The position numbers were made by a program, and so were the translations under genes. Shown one piece after another: positions 48,844-59,781 of a stretch of DNA of 64,000 nt. Location: the NCBI RefSeq assembly GCF_013170825.1, contig NZ_CP033365.1, positions 310,001-374,000 of the forward strand. The letters are read 5' to 3'. Origin of the DNA: Mesorhizobium sp. NZP2298. GTDB taxonomy: Bacteria; Pseudomonadota; Alphaproteobacteria; Rhizobiales; Rhizobiaceae. The notes under the pieces were generated by a model, which was not told where the DNA came from, ran no database searches, and worked only from the letters and a program-made list of their open reading frames with translations. Every line of letters begins with the position of its first letter. The stretch's first letter is position 1.

Positions 48844-51800
48844 TCATTCGGCGGCCTGAAGTTTCGGCCTTGCCGGTGCTTTTGCCAAGCGATCTAGCAG
48901 CCTTTGGCGCTCGCCCAGGGCCTTTTCGGCACTGGCCTGCCGGACATGGCCATAACCGCGGATGAGCGCGGGAACCGAAACGAGAGCGACCGCCGCATCG
49001 GCCTTGCCCGGCGCCAGCGACTTGGCGACGAGCTGCAGATCACCCTCATACTGTGCCAAAAGCTGCCGTTCCGCACGCCGTTCGGCGGTATAGCCGAACA
49101 GGTCGAAAGCGGTGCCGCGCAAGCCCTTCAGCGCCGCCAGCAGGCGAAAACCCTTCATCATCCAGGGGCCGAAGCTCGATTTCCGAGGGCTTCCGTCATT
49201 GCCGCGACGTCCCATGAGCGGCGGCGCGAGATGGAATTCGAGCTTCTCGTAGCTCTGGAACTGCTTTCCAAGCTCGGCGGCAAAGGAGCCGTCGGTGTAG
49301 AGCCGCGCCACCTCGTATTCGTCCTTGATCGCCATCAGCTTGAACAGGTTCCTCGCCGCCGCCTCGGTCACGGCGGTCGAGCCGGGCACGGCCTTGGCCT
49401 CGGCGGCGCGCAGCAGCGCCAGCCTGTCGGCATAACGCCTGCCATAGGCGGCGTTCTGATAGGAGGTCAGGAAGGCGACACGGCGGGCAATGATCTCGTC
49501 CAGCGTCTGCGCGACCGGGGCGGCTTGTCCCGCCTTGCCCGGCTGGGCGACAAGGCCGCGCACGAAATCCGGCTGGTGTGCCGCGCGGCGGCCCCAGCGG
49601 AAGGCGGCGATGTTCATCGCCACCGCTTCGCCATTGAGCTCGATGGCCTTTTCGACGGCCTTGGCCGACAGCGGCAGGCCACCATGCTGGAAGGCAAAGC
49701 CGAGCATGAACATGTTGGCGCCCAGCGAATTGCCGAACAGCGATGTGGCGGTACGGGTGGCGTCGAAGAAATGCGCCTTGTCCTCGCCGGCGGCGGTGCG
49801 GATCGCTTTCTTCAGGCGTTCGATGGGCAGCGAGAAATCCGCCGAGCGGGCAAACTCGCCGGGCATGATCTCGGCGGTGTTGGCGAGGAAGATGGTATGG
49901 CCCTCGCGTACCGCCGTCAGCACCTTCTTGGCGCCCGACACGACGAGGTCGCAGCCAAGCACGAGGTCGGCCTTCCCCGCCGAAACGCGGATGGCATGGA
50001 TATCGTCCGGCGTGCGGGCGATGCGGACATGGGTGAACACCGAGCCGCCCTTCTGGGCGAGACCGGCCATGTCGATCATGCCGCACCCCTTGCCCTCGAG
50101 ATGAGCCGCCATGCCGAGCACGGCGCCGACGGTGACGACGCCGGTGCCGCCGACGCCGTCGATGATCGCCGCCCATCCCTCGGCGCCCAGAGGAAATTCG
50201 GCCGGTGCCGGCACACCGTCGAGCGGATCAGTCTTGCCGGCCAGGCCCTCGGCTTTCCTGATCTTGGCGCCGTGCACGGTGACAAAGGACGGGCAGAAGC
50301 CGTTGACGCAGGAGAAGTCCTTGTTGCAGCTAGACTGGTCGATCCGGCGCTTGCGGCCGAATTCGGTCTCGACCGGCTGGATCGAGACGCAGTTCGACTG
50401 CACGCCGCAATCGCCGCAGCCTTCGCAGACCAGTTCGTTGATGAAGACGCGCTTGTCGGGATCGGGAAAGGTGCCGCGCTTGCGGCGCCGGCGCTTCTCG
50501 GCCGCACAGGTCTGGTCGTAGAGCAGGATCGAAACGCCCTTGACGTCGCGCAACTCGCGCTGGACGAGATCGAGGTCGTCGCGGTGGTGGATGGTGGCGC
50601 CGGCGGGGAATTCGGCCTTGCCGGCATATTTGTCGGGTTCGTCGGTGACGATGGCGATGCGGTCGACGCCCTCTGCCCGCACCTGCTTGGCGATCATGTC
50701 CACCGTCAGGCCGCCCTCGTGCGGCTGGCCGCCGGTCATGGCCACGGCATCGTTGTAAAGTATCTTGTAGGTGATGTTGGCCCCGCTCGACAGCGCGAAG
50801 CGGATCGCCAGCGTGCCGGAATGGTTGTAGGTGCCATCGCCGAGGTTCTGGAAGATATGATCGCGCTTGGAGAAAGGCGCCTGGCCGACCCATTGCGCGC
50901 CTTCGCCGCCCATGGCCGTGAAGCCCAGCGTATTGCGGTCCATCCAGAGCGCCATGAAATGGCAGCCTATGCCGGCGGCGGCGATCGAGCCGTCCGGCAC
51001 CTTGGTCGAGGAGTTGTGCGGACAGCCCGAACAGAAGAAGGGCGTGCGCGAACCGATGTCGGTGGCATCCGCCAGCATTGCCTGGAACTGGCGGAGCTTC
51101 GCCACCCGCGCGGAGATTTCCTCCGACGGACCGATGGTTTTCACGATCCGCTCGCCGAGGGCTATGGCGATCTCGTTGGGGTCGAGCGCGCCCTTGGCGG
51201 GAAACAGCCAGTCGCCGCGCTCATCCTTCTTGCCGACGATGACCGGCTGCATGGCGTTACCGTAGAGGTTCTCGCGCAGTTGCACCTCGATCAGCGAGCG
51301 CTTCTCCTCGACCACGACGATGGCGTCGAGGCCACGGGCAAAGTCCTCGATGTGCTGCAGGTCGAGCGGCCAGGGGCAACCGACCTTGAACAGCCGCACG
51401 CCGATGCGGTTGGCGGCTGCCTCGTCGATGCCGATATCCTCCAGCGCCTGGCGGACATCGAGATAGCTCTTGCCCAGCGTGATGATGCCGAGCTTCGGGT
51501 TGCGGCCGCCCGAATAGACGATGTGATTCAGCCCGTTGGCGTGGATGAAGGCGGAGGCCGCGGCACGCTTGTACTCGTGCAGCCGCTCTTCCTGGCCGAG
51601 CATGTCGATCTCGTGGCGGATGTTGAGGCCGCCCGGCGGCATGTCGAATTCCGGCAGGACGATGTTGAGCCGTTCGAGCGAGGCGTCGACCGAGGCCGTC
51701 GATTCGATGTTGTCCTTGACGCATTTGATCGCCGCCCAGGTGCCGGCGAAACGCGACATGGCAAAGCCATACAGGCCGTAGTCGATGATCTCCTGGACGC

Positions 51801-52323
51801 CGGCCGGGTTGAGGATCGGCACCATTGTATCCACGAAGAGGAATTCGGTGGCGTGCGCGTTGGTCGAGGATTCGGCCATGTGGTCGTCGCCCATGAGAGC
51901 GAGCACACCACCGTGCTTCGACGAGCCGGCAAGATTGGCGTGACGGAAGACGTCGCCTGAACGATCGACGCCCGGCCCCTTTCCGTACCAGACCGAAAAG
52001 ACCCCGTCATGGGTGCCCTCGCCCAGCAACTCCGTCTGCTGTGATCCCCAGCAGGCGGTGGCGGCAAGCTCCTCGTTGAGGCCGGGCTGGAAGACGATGT
52101 CGGCCCCGGCGAGCTGCTTCTTCGCCTTCCACAGCTGCATGTCGAGGCCGCCGAGCGGCGAGCCGCGATAGCCGGAGACGAAACCGGCCGTGTTCAGGCC
52201 AGCGCGGCGGTCGCGCTCGCGCTGCATCAGGAGCATGCGGATGACCGCCTGCGCGCCGGACAGGAAGATGCGCTCCTTTCCGAGGTCGAACTTGTCGTCG
52301 AGCGCGACATCATGCAGCGTCAT
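48844..52323 (-). CDS. Indolepyruvate:ferredoxin oxidoreductase-family protein (IorA-IorB fusion)
   Basis: 1159 residues in one chain. The N-terminal half holds the pyrimidine and ThDP domains (MLLMQRERDRRAGLNTAGFVSGY is split here, then FCSGCPHNSSTKVPDGS and IGCHFMALWMDRN). A cysteine cluster at CEGCGDCGVQSNC and SSCNKDFSCVNGFCPS suggests an iron-sulfur centre. The C-terminal half has the gamma domain (IDGVGGTGVVTVGAVLGMAA) and a long tail. It oxidatively decarboxylates aryl- or branched-chain 2-keto acids with ferredoxin. The start ATG 52323 (MTLHDVALDDKFDL) replaces a non-family extension to 52467. Confidence 0.93.
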   Translation of the reverse strand: MTLHDVALDDKFDLGKERIFLSGAQAVIRMLLMQRERDRRAGLNTAGFVSGYRGSPLGGLDMQLWKAKKQLAGADIVFQPGLNEELAATACWGSQQTELLGEGTHDGVFSVWYGKGPGVDRSGDVFRHANLAGSSKHGGVLALMGDDHMAESSTNAHATEFLFVDTMVPILNPAGVQEIIDYGLYGFAMSRFAGTWAAIKCVKDNIESTASVDASLERLNIVLPEFDMPPGGLNIRHEIDMLGQEERLHEYKRAAASAFIHANGLNHIVYSGGRNPKLGIITLGKSYLDVRQALEDIGIDEAAANRIGVRLFKVGCPWPLDLQHIEDFARGLDAIVVVEEKRSLIEVQLRENLYGNAMQPVIVGKKDERGDWLFPAKGALDPNEIAIALGERIVKTIGPSEEISARVAKLRQFQAMLADATDIGSRTPFFCSGCPHNSSTKVPDGSIAAAGIGCHFMALWMDRNTLGFTAMGGEGAQWVGQAPFSKRDHIFQNLGDGTYNHSGTLAIRFALSSGANITYKILYNDAVAMTGGQPHEGGLTVDMIAKQVRAEGVDRIAIVTDEPDKYAGKAEFPAGATIHHRDDLDLVQRELRDVKGVSILLYDQTCAAEKRRRRKRGTFPDPDKRVFINELVCEGCGDCGVQSNCVSIQPVETEFGRKRRIDQSSCNKDFSCVNGFCPSFVTVHGAKIRKAEGLAGKTDPLDGVPAPAEFPLGAEGWAAIIDGVGGTGVVTVGAVLGMAAHLEGKGCGMIDMAGLAQKGGSVFTHVRIARTPDDIHAIRVSAGKADLVLGCDLVVSGAKKVLTAVREGHTIFLANTAEIMPGEFARSADFSLPIERLKKAIRTAAGEDKAHFFDATRTATSLFGNSLGANMFMLGFAFQHGGLPLSAKAVEKAIELNGEAVAMNIAAFRWGRRAAHQPDFVRGLVAQPGKAGQAAPVAQTLDEIIARRVAFLTSYQNAAYGRRYADRLALLRAAEAKAVPGSTAVTEAAARNLFKLMAIKDEYEVARLYTDGSFAAELGKQFQSYEKLEFHLAPPLMGRRGNDGSPRKSSFGPWMMKGFRLLAALKGLRGTAFDLFGYTAERRAERQLLAQYEGDLQLVAKSLAPGKADAAVALVSVPALIRGYGHVRQASAEKALGERQRLLDRLAKAPARPKLQAAE

Positions 52324-52538
52324 CGGGCATTTCCTCTGCGAAGGCCGCGGGGCAGCAGCCAACGTCGGGATCGGATGACGCATCCTTTCTCCCCTTGCAA
52401 GGCAGGTCAAACAAAATCGAAGGGGCCAGGCCACGCGCAACAAACAGTCCGGCGGGCGCCGGGGCACGCATGAAACCGTGCATCGACGGCGCCAACGCGT
52501 ACGAAAATTCCGGCCGACACCGGCGCGGTCGGAAGGCG

Positions 52539-53072
52539 TCAGCCGGCTTTCGAGCAGTCCGGCTTTGGCTCGCCCGGCAGCTTGCCGTCGGGATGGCCCG
52601 CTAGGTCGGGATTGGCCGTATAGAGCTGGTCGATGACCAGCGGCCGGTCGGGCAGAATCGACTGGTCCTCCGTCGACATCAGCGTGGTGTCGATCGTCTG
52701 CAGGACGGCACCGTCGGCGCCCTTGATGCTGATAGCGATGGCATAGGGCTTGTTCTTGACAATGCAGGTCAGCGCCGGGCTCTCCAGGCTCACCTTGTCG
52801 AGCTTCGGCCAGACCTTCTGTTCGACCACCAAAGGCGCACCGCCGGCAGGATTCTGGAAGCTGGCAACCGCCACCTGGCCCTCACCCATCGGCCGCAACG
52901 GCCGCAGCGTCACCACGTAGGTCGCCCTGGCGAGACGGTAGTTGAAGACGAATATCTTGCCGGAAACCTCGAACAGCTTGCCCTCGCCGCCGGTATCGCG
53001 GCAGGCGCCGAGCGCGGCGGCGGCGATCAAGATGGCGCCGGCAACGAGAGCGCGTGAAAATCCCCTAGGCAT
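52539..53072 (-). CDS. Putative lipoprotein of unknown function
   Basis: 177 residues. A lipoprotein signal ends in LGAC with the lipid Cys at residue 24. The mature part is soluble and beta-rich (KIFVFNYRLARATYVVTLRPL, PLVVEQKVWPKL, CIVKNKPYAIAISIKG). A C-terminal DGKLPGEPKPDC Cys could pair with the internal one at TCIVK. ATG 53072 has GAGG eight bases before it and lies within the end of the upstream CGNR gene, so the two are translationally linked. No family recognised. Confidence 0.75.
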   Translation of the reverse strand: MPRGFSRALVAGAILIAAAALGACRDTGGEGKLFEVSGKIFVFNYRLARATYVVTLRPLRPMGEGQVAVASFQNPAGGAPLVVEQKVWPKLDKVSLESPALTCIVKNKPYAIAISIKGADGAVLQTIDTTLMSTEDQSILPDRPLVIDQLYTANPDLAGHPDGKLPGEPKPDCSKAG

Positions 53073-53676
53073 CCTTGACCTCATGGGCCGCCAAGCGGCG
53101 GCGACGATAGTGACGACTTGCCTTCTGCCGGTTGCCGCAGACCGACATGTCGCACCAAAGACGGCTGGAATTGCGGCTTCTGTCGACAAACAGCCAGGTG
53201 CAGTTGGGACAGATCCTGAGCCTCGCGACCGTGTCGTCACGCAGCAGCGACAGTGCCGAAACCGCCAGTGCCGCCTCGAAAGCGATCGGTGTCGAGGGAT
53301 TCCCGAACGGCCTTCCCGGCACACCGATCTCGGTGCGGCTGCCGGCCAGGCCCTCGGCACAGGCCCGCAGGAAATCCGGCAGGTCAGCGGTGGCGAGCGC
53401 TCCCTTCGAAACCGCGCCGCGAAACAGCCGGTCGGTCGTCTCGCGGATCGACAGCACGACAGGCGCGATTGCCGCCGGTGAGGATACCGCCAGCCGCCTG
53501 TCGCCAAGCTCGGCGGCGCGGAAGCCGCTGGCCGCATCGGCAAAGCGGGCGATTTCGACCGGATCGTCGAAGCGGTCGAATGTGCGTTGCGGATCGCCGC
53601 GCAGCACGACGGTGTTCGCCGTGTCGAGCGCAAGCAGGCCGCCAGTGAAGCGGTGCGGGGTCCAGGCAACTGTCAT
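53065..53676 (-). CDS. CGNR zinc-finger/ABATE-domain transcriptional regulator-like protein
   Basis: 203 residues. The N-terminal ABATE/DUF1470 domain (LALDTANTVVLRGDPQRTFD) is followed by a C-terminal CGNR zinc finger, CPNCTWLFVDRSRNSSRLWC with CGNR and then KASRHYRRRR, a basic DNA-binding-like tail. This is probably a stress- or metabolism-linked regulator. It overlaps the lipoprotein start by 8 nt. It is divergent from the LivH-type permease gene. Confidence 0.9.
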   Translation of the reverse strand: MTVAWTPHRFTGGLLALDTANTVVLRGDPQRTFDRFDDPVEIARFADAASGFRAAELGDRRLAVSSPAAIAPVVLSIRETTDRLFRGAVSKGALATADLPDFLRACAEGLAGSRTEIGVPGRPFGNPSTPIAFEAALAVSALSLLRDDTVARLRICPNCTWLFVDRSRNSSRLWCDMSVCGNRQKASRHYRRRRLAAHEVKDA

Positions 53677-53806
53677 ATCGCAAAATCTAACCGATAAAGC
53701 GCATTTGACAAGTTAGATTCGACGATGCAAACCTCTGATGCGCACGGTATCGTCGCTTTGTCTTGAGCATTTTCGTCGTCCCGGACCACCGCGCATTCGG
53801 GGCGAG

Positions 53807-54730
53807 ATGCTTCTGGTGTTGAGCATGCTCTATTTCTTCCAACAGGTGCTGAACGGGCTGCATTCGGGCGCGCTCTATGCGCTGCTCGCCTTCGGCTACG
53901 TGCTGACCAACGGCATCCTGCACCGCACCAACCTCGCCTATGGCGCGCTGTTTGCGTTCTGTGGCCAGGCGATGATCCTGAGCGTCGCCTTCGGCTACCA
54001 GGTTCTGTGGCTGACACTGTTGGCTTCGGTGCTGTTCGGTGTCATCGCGGCGTTCCTCTTTGCGGCGCTGATAAGCCATGTCCTGTCGCGCAGCATCTTC
54101 GAGCCGCTGGCCGACCGCTCGCCCAATGCCATCGTGGTGACCACGCTCGGCATCCTGCTCGTGCTGTCGGAAGCAAGCCGAATCGCGGCCGACACGCATG
54201 ATCTGTGGCTGCCGCCAATGTTGGCTCAGCCGATCGTCTTCGCCGAAGGCTCCGGTTTCAAGGCGACGCTGACGCTGATCCAGGTGCTCGACTGCGCGGT
54301 GGTCCTGGCGGCGGTCGCACTCGCCACCTTTGCGTTTGCCCACTCCAACTTCGGCCGGTGCTGGCGTGCTGTCTCGGACGATCCACGAGCCGCCGCCCTG
54401 TGCGGTGTCGACGTGCGCGGCGTGTTCCAGCGTGCCGTGCTGTTCGGCGGCTTCTGCGCCGCGCTGGCCGGCGTGATGGCCAGCCTCTACTACGGCAATG
54501 TCAGCTTCGGTTCCGGCCTGGTCTACGGGCTGAAGATCCTGTTCGTGACAGCGGTCGGCGGCTACCTTTCGCCGCCGCGGGCAGCACTGGGCGCGGCCGC
54601 CTTCGGCATGGCCGAATCACTGTGGGCCGGCTATTTCCCGGTCGAATGGCGCGATGCGTGGATGTACCTGTTCCTGGTGGCCATGCTGATCCTGATCGGC
54701 GCCGGCCGCGATACCGGCAAGGTCGTCTGA
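53807..54730 (+). CDS. Orphan branched-chain amino acid-type ABC permease (LivH family)
   Basis: 307 residues with about eight spans and LivH markers: LNGLHSGALYALLAFGYVLTNG, RSPNAIVVTTLGILLVLSE, the cytoplasmic loop AVSDDPRAAALCGVDVRGV and LKILFVTAVGGYLSPP. No LivM, LivG, LivF or binding protein lies beside it. ATG 53807 is preceded by GGGGCGAG. ATG 53825 or the upstream frame to 53738 are alternatives. It may assemble with remote subunits or be a relic of a lost operon. Confidence 0.85.
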   Translation: MLLVLSMLYFFQQVLNGLHSGALYALLAFGYVLTNGILHRTNLAYGALFAFCGQAMILSVAFGYQVLWLTLLASVLFGVIAAFLFAALISHVLSRSIFEPLADRSPNAIVVTTLGILLVLSEASRIAADTHDLWLPPMLAQPIVFAEGSGFKATLTLIQVLDCAVVLAAVALATFAFAHSNFGRCWRAVSDDPRAAALCGVDVRGVFQRAVLFGGFCAALAGVMASLYYGNVSFGSGLVYGLKILFVTAVGGYLSPPRAALGAAAFGMAESLWAGYFPVEWRDAWMYLFLVAMLILIGAGRDTGKVV

Positions 54731-54920
54731 GCCCATCAGACTTTGGTTGCATGACGCGGGGGGCAGACCGCCCTTGTCCCGCGCCACCCTTCATCCGCTA
54801 CCGTTTTGCAGCCGCCATCCGTGTTGACCCGTCCGGCCACGCGCGGCATACCGTTGGGCCACGCGGCGTGACGGCTAAAAAAGGGGGAGCCGGCACGCCT
54901 CGGATACAAGGGAGGACTGC

Positions 54921-55505
54921 ATGGAAGGGCCGCTCGCTCTGTCGCGGGGCATCGACCGCCTCAACGAATTCATCGGCAAATCGGTATCCTGGCTGATCCT
55001 GCTGGCGATCCTGGTGAGCGCGGCCAACGCCGTCATCCGCAAGATATTCGACACCTCGTCGAATGCGTGGCTGGAACTGCAATGGTACCTGTTCGGCGCC
55101 GCCTTCATGCTGGCGGCCGCCTATACGCTGAAGCAGAACGAGCATATCCGCATCGATATCGTCTACGGCCTGTTTTCACGCCGCGTGCAACACTGGATTG
55201 ACCTTCTCGGCCATATCCTCTTCCTGATGCCGTTCGTGACACTGATGGTCGTCTATTTCGTGCCCTACGTGTCGCTGTCGTTCCACAGCGGTGAAATGTC
55301 GACCAATGCCGGCGGCCTGATCGTCTGGCCGGCCAAGGCCATCCTGCTGGTCGGCTTTTTCCTGCTCGCGCTCCAGGGCATTTCCGAGATCATCAAGAAG
55401 ATCGCCATCATGCGCGGCGTCATGGACGATCCCAACCCCTTCATTTCCGTGCACGAACAGGCTGAACTCGAAGCCAAGGCGCTGGCCGACGAGGTGCGCT
55501 CGTGA
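54921..55505 (+). CDS. TRAP transporter small permease (DctQ)
   Basis: 194 residues with four spans (~20-40, ~48-68, ~90-112, ~132-152) and the DctQ core SSNAWLELQWYLFGAAFMLAAAYTLKQNEHIRIDI. The start follows GGGAGG. Its TGA overlaps the DctM ATG (TGATG). With DctM and DctP it forms a sodium-driven solute importer. Confidence 0.92.
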   Translation: MEGPLALSRGIDRLNEFIGKSVSWLILLAILVSAANAVIRKIFDTSSNAWLELQWYLFGAAFMLAAAYTLKQNEHIRIDIVYGLFSRRVQHWIDLLGHILFLMPFVTLMVVYFVPYVSLSFHSGEMSTNAGGLIVWPAKAILLVGFFLLALQGISEIIKKIAIMRGVMDDPNPFISVHEQAELEAKALADEVRS

Positions 55506-57292
55506 TGGAGTTCATCGCCCAGAACATGGCGCCGATCATGTTCACCTCGCTGATCCTGTTCATGCTGATCGGCTATCCCGTCGCCTTCTCGCTGGCCGCC
55601 AACGGCCTGATGTTCTTCTTCATCGGCGTGCTTTTGACGCCCTATTCGGGCGGGGCGATCAACCTCGCCTGGCCGCTGCTCTATGCGTTGCCGGACAATT
55701 TCTACGGCAGCCGGGTGATGTCGAACGACACGCTGCTGGCCATTCCGTTCTTCACCTTCATGGGCATCGTGCTCGAACGATCGGGCATGGCCGAGGACCT
55801 GCTCGACACGATCGGCCAGCTGTTCGGCCCGATCCGCGGCGGCCTCGCCTATGCGGTGATCTTCGTCGGCGCGTTGCTGGCGGCGACCACCGGCGTGGTG
55901 GCGGCATCGGTCATCGCCATGGGGCTGATCTCGCTGCCCATCATGCTGCGCTATGGCTACGACCGCCGTCTGGCGTCCGGTGTCATCGCCGCCTCCGGTA
56001 CGCTCGCCCAGATCATCCCGCCCTCACTGGTGCTGATCGTTCTGGCCGACCAACTCGGCCGTTCGGTCGGTGACATGTATGCGGGTGCGCTGATCCCGGG
56101 CCTCGTGCTCACCGGTCTCTACGCACTCTACATTCTCATCGTGTCGATCTTCCGGCCGAAGATGATGCCGGCGCTGCCGCTCGAAGCGCGCACACTCGGC
56201 CATGGCGTGATTTCGCTGCTGGTGGCATTGGCGGCGGCGGTGGCCATCTCCTATGCGGCGTACAGCTATCTGGCGCCGACCCATGGCGACGGTGCCGACA
56301 TTCTTGGCGCCTGCGTCGGCGTGATCCTGATCTATGTCGTCGCGATCGCCGACAGAAGGTTGAACATCAACATGATGTCGCGGCTGGCGCAGCAGGTCGT
56401 CATCGTGCTGATCCCGCCGCTGGCGCTGATCTTCCTGGTGCTGGGCACCATCTTCCTCGGCATCGCCACGCCGACCGAAGGCGGCGCCATGGGCGCGGTC
56501 GGCGCTTTGGCGATGGCCGCGGCAAAGGGCCGGCTGTCGCTGGATGTGATCAAGCAGGCACTGGCCTCGACGACGCGGCTGTCGTCTTTCGTGCTGTTCA
56601 TCCTGATCGGCGCGCGCGTCTTCTCGCTGACCTTCTACGGCGTCAACGGCCAGATCTGGGTCGAGCACCTTCTGACCTCGCTGCCGGGCGGCGAAGTCGG
56701 CTTCCTGATCGGCGTCAACATCCTCGTCTTCTTCCTGGCCTTCTTCCTCGACTTCTTCGAGCTGGCCTTCATCATCGTGCCGCTCTTGGCGCCGGCGGCC
56801 GACAAGCTCGGCATCGACCTGATCTGGTTCGGCGTGCTGCTCGGGGTCAACATGCAGACCAGCTTCATGCACCCGCCCTTCGGCTTCGCGCTGTTCTACC
56901 TGCGCTCGGTCGCCGCGCGCGTGCCCTATCTCGACCGCATCACCGGCAGGCAGATCGCGCCGGTCACCACCGGTCAGATCTATTGGGGCGCGGTGCCCTT
57001 CGTCCTGATCCAGGTGGTGATGATCGGACTGACCATCGCCTTCCCGCAAATGGTGATGCGCTACAAGGGGACGGCGATCGATCCGGGCACGATCGACTAC
57101 AAGGTGCCGGAAGTGCCCGGCCTGTCGCCGCTCGGCGCTCCGCAGGATGGTGGCGCGCCCGCCAATGGCGGCAGCGCGCCGGCCGCGCCCGGCACGCCAG
57201 ATCTATCGCAGCCGCCGAGCTTCGGCGATGCGCCGCCGGCCAAGCCGGCGACACCGGCGCCGGACCTCTCGCAACCGCCGAGCTTCAATTGA
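55505..57292 (+). CDS. TRAP transporter large permease (DctM) with Pro/Ala-rich tail
   Basis: 595 residues, about a dozen spans. Family marks: FFTFMGIVLERSGMAEDLLDTI, GALLAATTGVVAASVIAMGLI, ASGTLAQIIPPSLVLIVLADQLG, GIATPTEGGAMGAVGALAMA and NMQTSFMHPPFGFALFYLR. DctM proteins usually end near residue ~540. Here a cytoplasmic or periplasmic tail of about 45 residues rich in Gly, Pro and Ala repeats the motif DLSQPPSF twice. ATG 55505 overlaps the DctQ stop; a GTG at 55502 is possible. Confidence 0.93.
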   Translation: MEFIAQNMAPIMFTSLILFMLIGYPVAFSLAANGLMFFFIGVLLTPYSGGAINLAWPLLYALPDNFYGSRVMSNDTLLAIPFFTFMGIVLERSGMAEDLLDTIGQLFGPIRGGLAYAVIFVGALLAATTGVVAASVIAMGLISLPIMLRYGYDRRLASGVIAASGTLAQIIPPSLVLIVLADQLGRSVGDMYAGALIPGLVLTGLYALYILIVSIFRPKMMPALPLEARTLGHGVISLLVALAAAVAISYAAYSYLAPTHGDGADILGACVGVILIYVVAIADRRLNINMMSRLAQQVVIVLIPPLALIFLVLGTIFLGIATPTEGGAMGAVGALAMAAAKGRLSLDVIKQALASTTRLSSFVLFILIGARVFSLTFYGVNGQIWVEHLLTSLPGGEVGFLIGVNILVFFLAFFLDFFELAFIIVPLLAPAADKLGIDLIWFGVLLGVNMQTSFMHPPFGFALFYLRSVAARVPYLDRITGRQIAPVTTGQIYWGAVPFVLIQVVMIGLTIAFPQMVMRYKGTAIDPGTIDYKVPEVPGLSPLGAPQDGGAPANGGSAPAAPGTPDLSQPPSFGDAPPAKPATPAPDLSQPPSFN

Positions 57293-57305
57293 GAGGGACG
57301 ACGCC

Positions 57306-58334
57306 ATGAAAGCGGTGCGGCTGGAGGCCGTGGGCAGCATCGCGCTGCGCGAGGTCGTCAAACCTGTCCCCGGCCCGGACGAGCTTCTGGTGCGGATCGA
57401 AGCCTGCGGTGTCTGCGGCACCGACCGCCACCTCTTCCATGGCGAATTCCCCTGCCGGCCACCGGTGACGCCCGGACATGAATTTTCGGGCATCATCGAG
57501 GCGGTCGGCGACACGGTCTCCGGCTTCGCCATCGGCGACCGCGTCACCGGCGATCCCAACATCGCCTGCGGGCGATGTCCGCATTGCCATGCCGGCCGGG
57601 TCAATCTCTGCCGCAATCTCAATGCCATCGGCATCCATCGCGATGGCGGCTTTGCCGAGTATGTCGTGCTGCCGCGGGAGCAGGCCTTCATCCTGCCCGC
57701 CGATCTGCCTCCAACGCATGGCGCATTCTGCGAGCCGCTCGGCTGCTGCCTGCATGGCATCGATCTTGCCGCGATCAAGCCCGGCAGTTCGGTGATCGTG
57801 CTGGGCGGCGGCGTCATCGGCCTGCTCACCGTGCAATTGGCAAGGCTGGCCGGTGCCACGACCATCATCCTGTCGACCAGACAGGCCTCGCGGCGCGCGC
57901 TTGCCGAGGAGCTCGGTGCGACGGCAACGGTCGACCCCACCGCCGCCGATGTCATTGATGCCATTCGCGGACCGGCGGGGCTGATGATTGGCGGCGCCGA
58001 CGTGGTGTTCGAATGCGCGGGCGTGCGCGAGACCGTCGAGCAATCGATGCGGCTGGCAAGGGCCGGCGGCACGGTCGTCATCGTCGGCGTGACGCCACAA
58101 GGCATGAAGGCCGAGTTCGAGCCCTTCGATCTGCTGTTCCGGGAATTGAAGGTGGTTGGCTCCTTCCTCAATCCCTACACGCATCACCGCGCCGCCGAGC
58201 TAATCGCGTCGGGCGCGATCGAGATCAACCGGCTGATCTCCAGGCAGGTGCCGCTCGAAGAGGCGGCTGATGTGATCGCCAATCCGCCGGCGCCGGGCGA
58301 GGTCAAGGTGCTGGTGGTGCCGGGTCGAAACTAG
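57306..58334 (+). CDS. Zinc-dependent alcohol/polyol dehydrogenase (MDR family)
   Basis: 342 residues. The catalytic zinc site is CGVCGTDRHLFHGEFP plus PGHEFSG. Structural zinc cysteines are in CGRCPHCHAGRVNLC. NAD binding is by VIVLGGGVIGLLTVQLARLAGA. This resembles threonine or sorbitol-type dehydrogenases. It starts 14 bp after DctM, so it is likely in the TRAP operon and may oxidise the imported hydroxy compound. Exact substrate unknown. ATG 57306 begins the standard N-terminus (MKAVRLEAVGS). Confidence 0.9.
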   Translation: MKAVRLEAVGSIALREVVKPVPGPDELLVRIEACGVCGTDRHLFHGEFPCRPPVTPGHEFSGIIEAVGDTVSGFAIGDRVTGDPNIACGRCPHCHAGRVNLCRNLNAIGIHRDGGFAEYVVLPREQAFILPADLPPTHGAFCEPLGCCLHGIDLAAIKPGSSVIVLGGGVIGLLTVQLARLAGATTIILSTRQASRRALAEELGATATVDPTAADVIDAIRGPAGLMIGGADVVFECAGVRETVEQSMRLARAGGTVVIVGVTPQGMKAEFEPFDLLFRELKVVGSFLNPYTHHRAAELIASGAIEINRLISRQVPLEEAADVIANPPAPGEVKVLVVPGRN

Positions 58335-58373
58335 GCGGCGGGCCCTTCCGGGATCACCACGCGGCCAAATGAA

Positions 58374-58405
58374 AAGACCCGGGTAAGCCGAGCTTCCCGG
58401 GTCTT
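58374..58405. terminator. Bidirectional terminator between ADH and DctP genes
   Basis: AAGACCCGGG and CCCGGGTCTT are perfect 10-bp arms with an inner AAG/CTT extension around CCGAG, between the convergent genes. T-rich flank on the plus side. Confidence 0.85.
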
Positions 58406-58425
58406 CTTGAGTCGATGTTCGCCTC

Positions 58426-59751
<1,326 letters not shown>

Positions 59752-59781
59752 CTATTTTGAAGGCAGGATAGACCTTGCCAG

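Noticed and set aside
48904..51960. 1018-residue plus-strand ORF
   Set aside because: It is antisense to the intact indolepyruvate oxidoreductase gene. Its composition (Arg/Gly/Asp/His-rich, no domains) is that of a GC-skew shadow.
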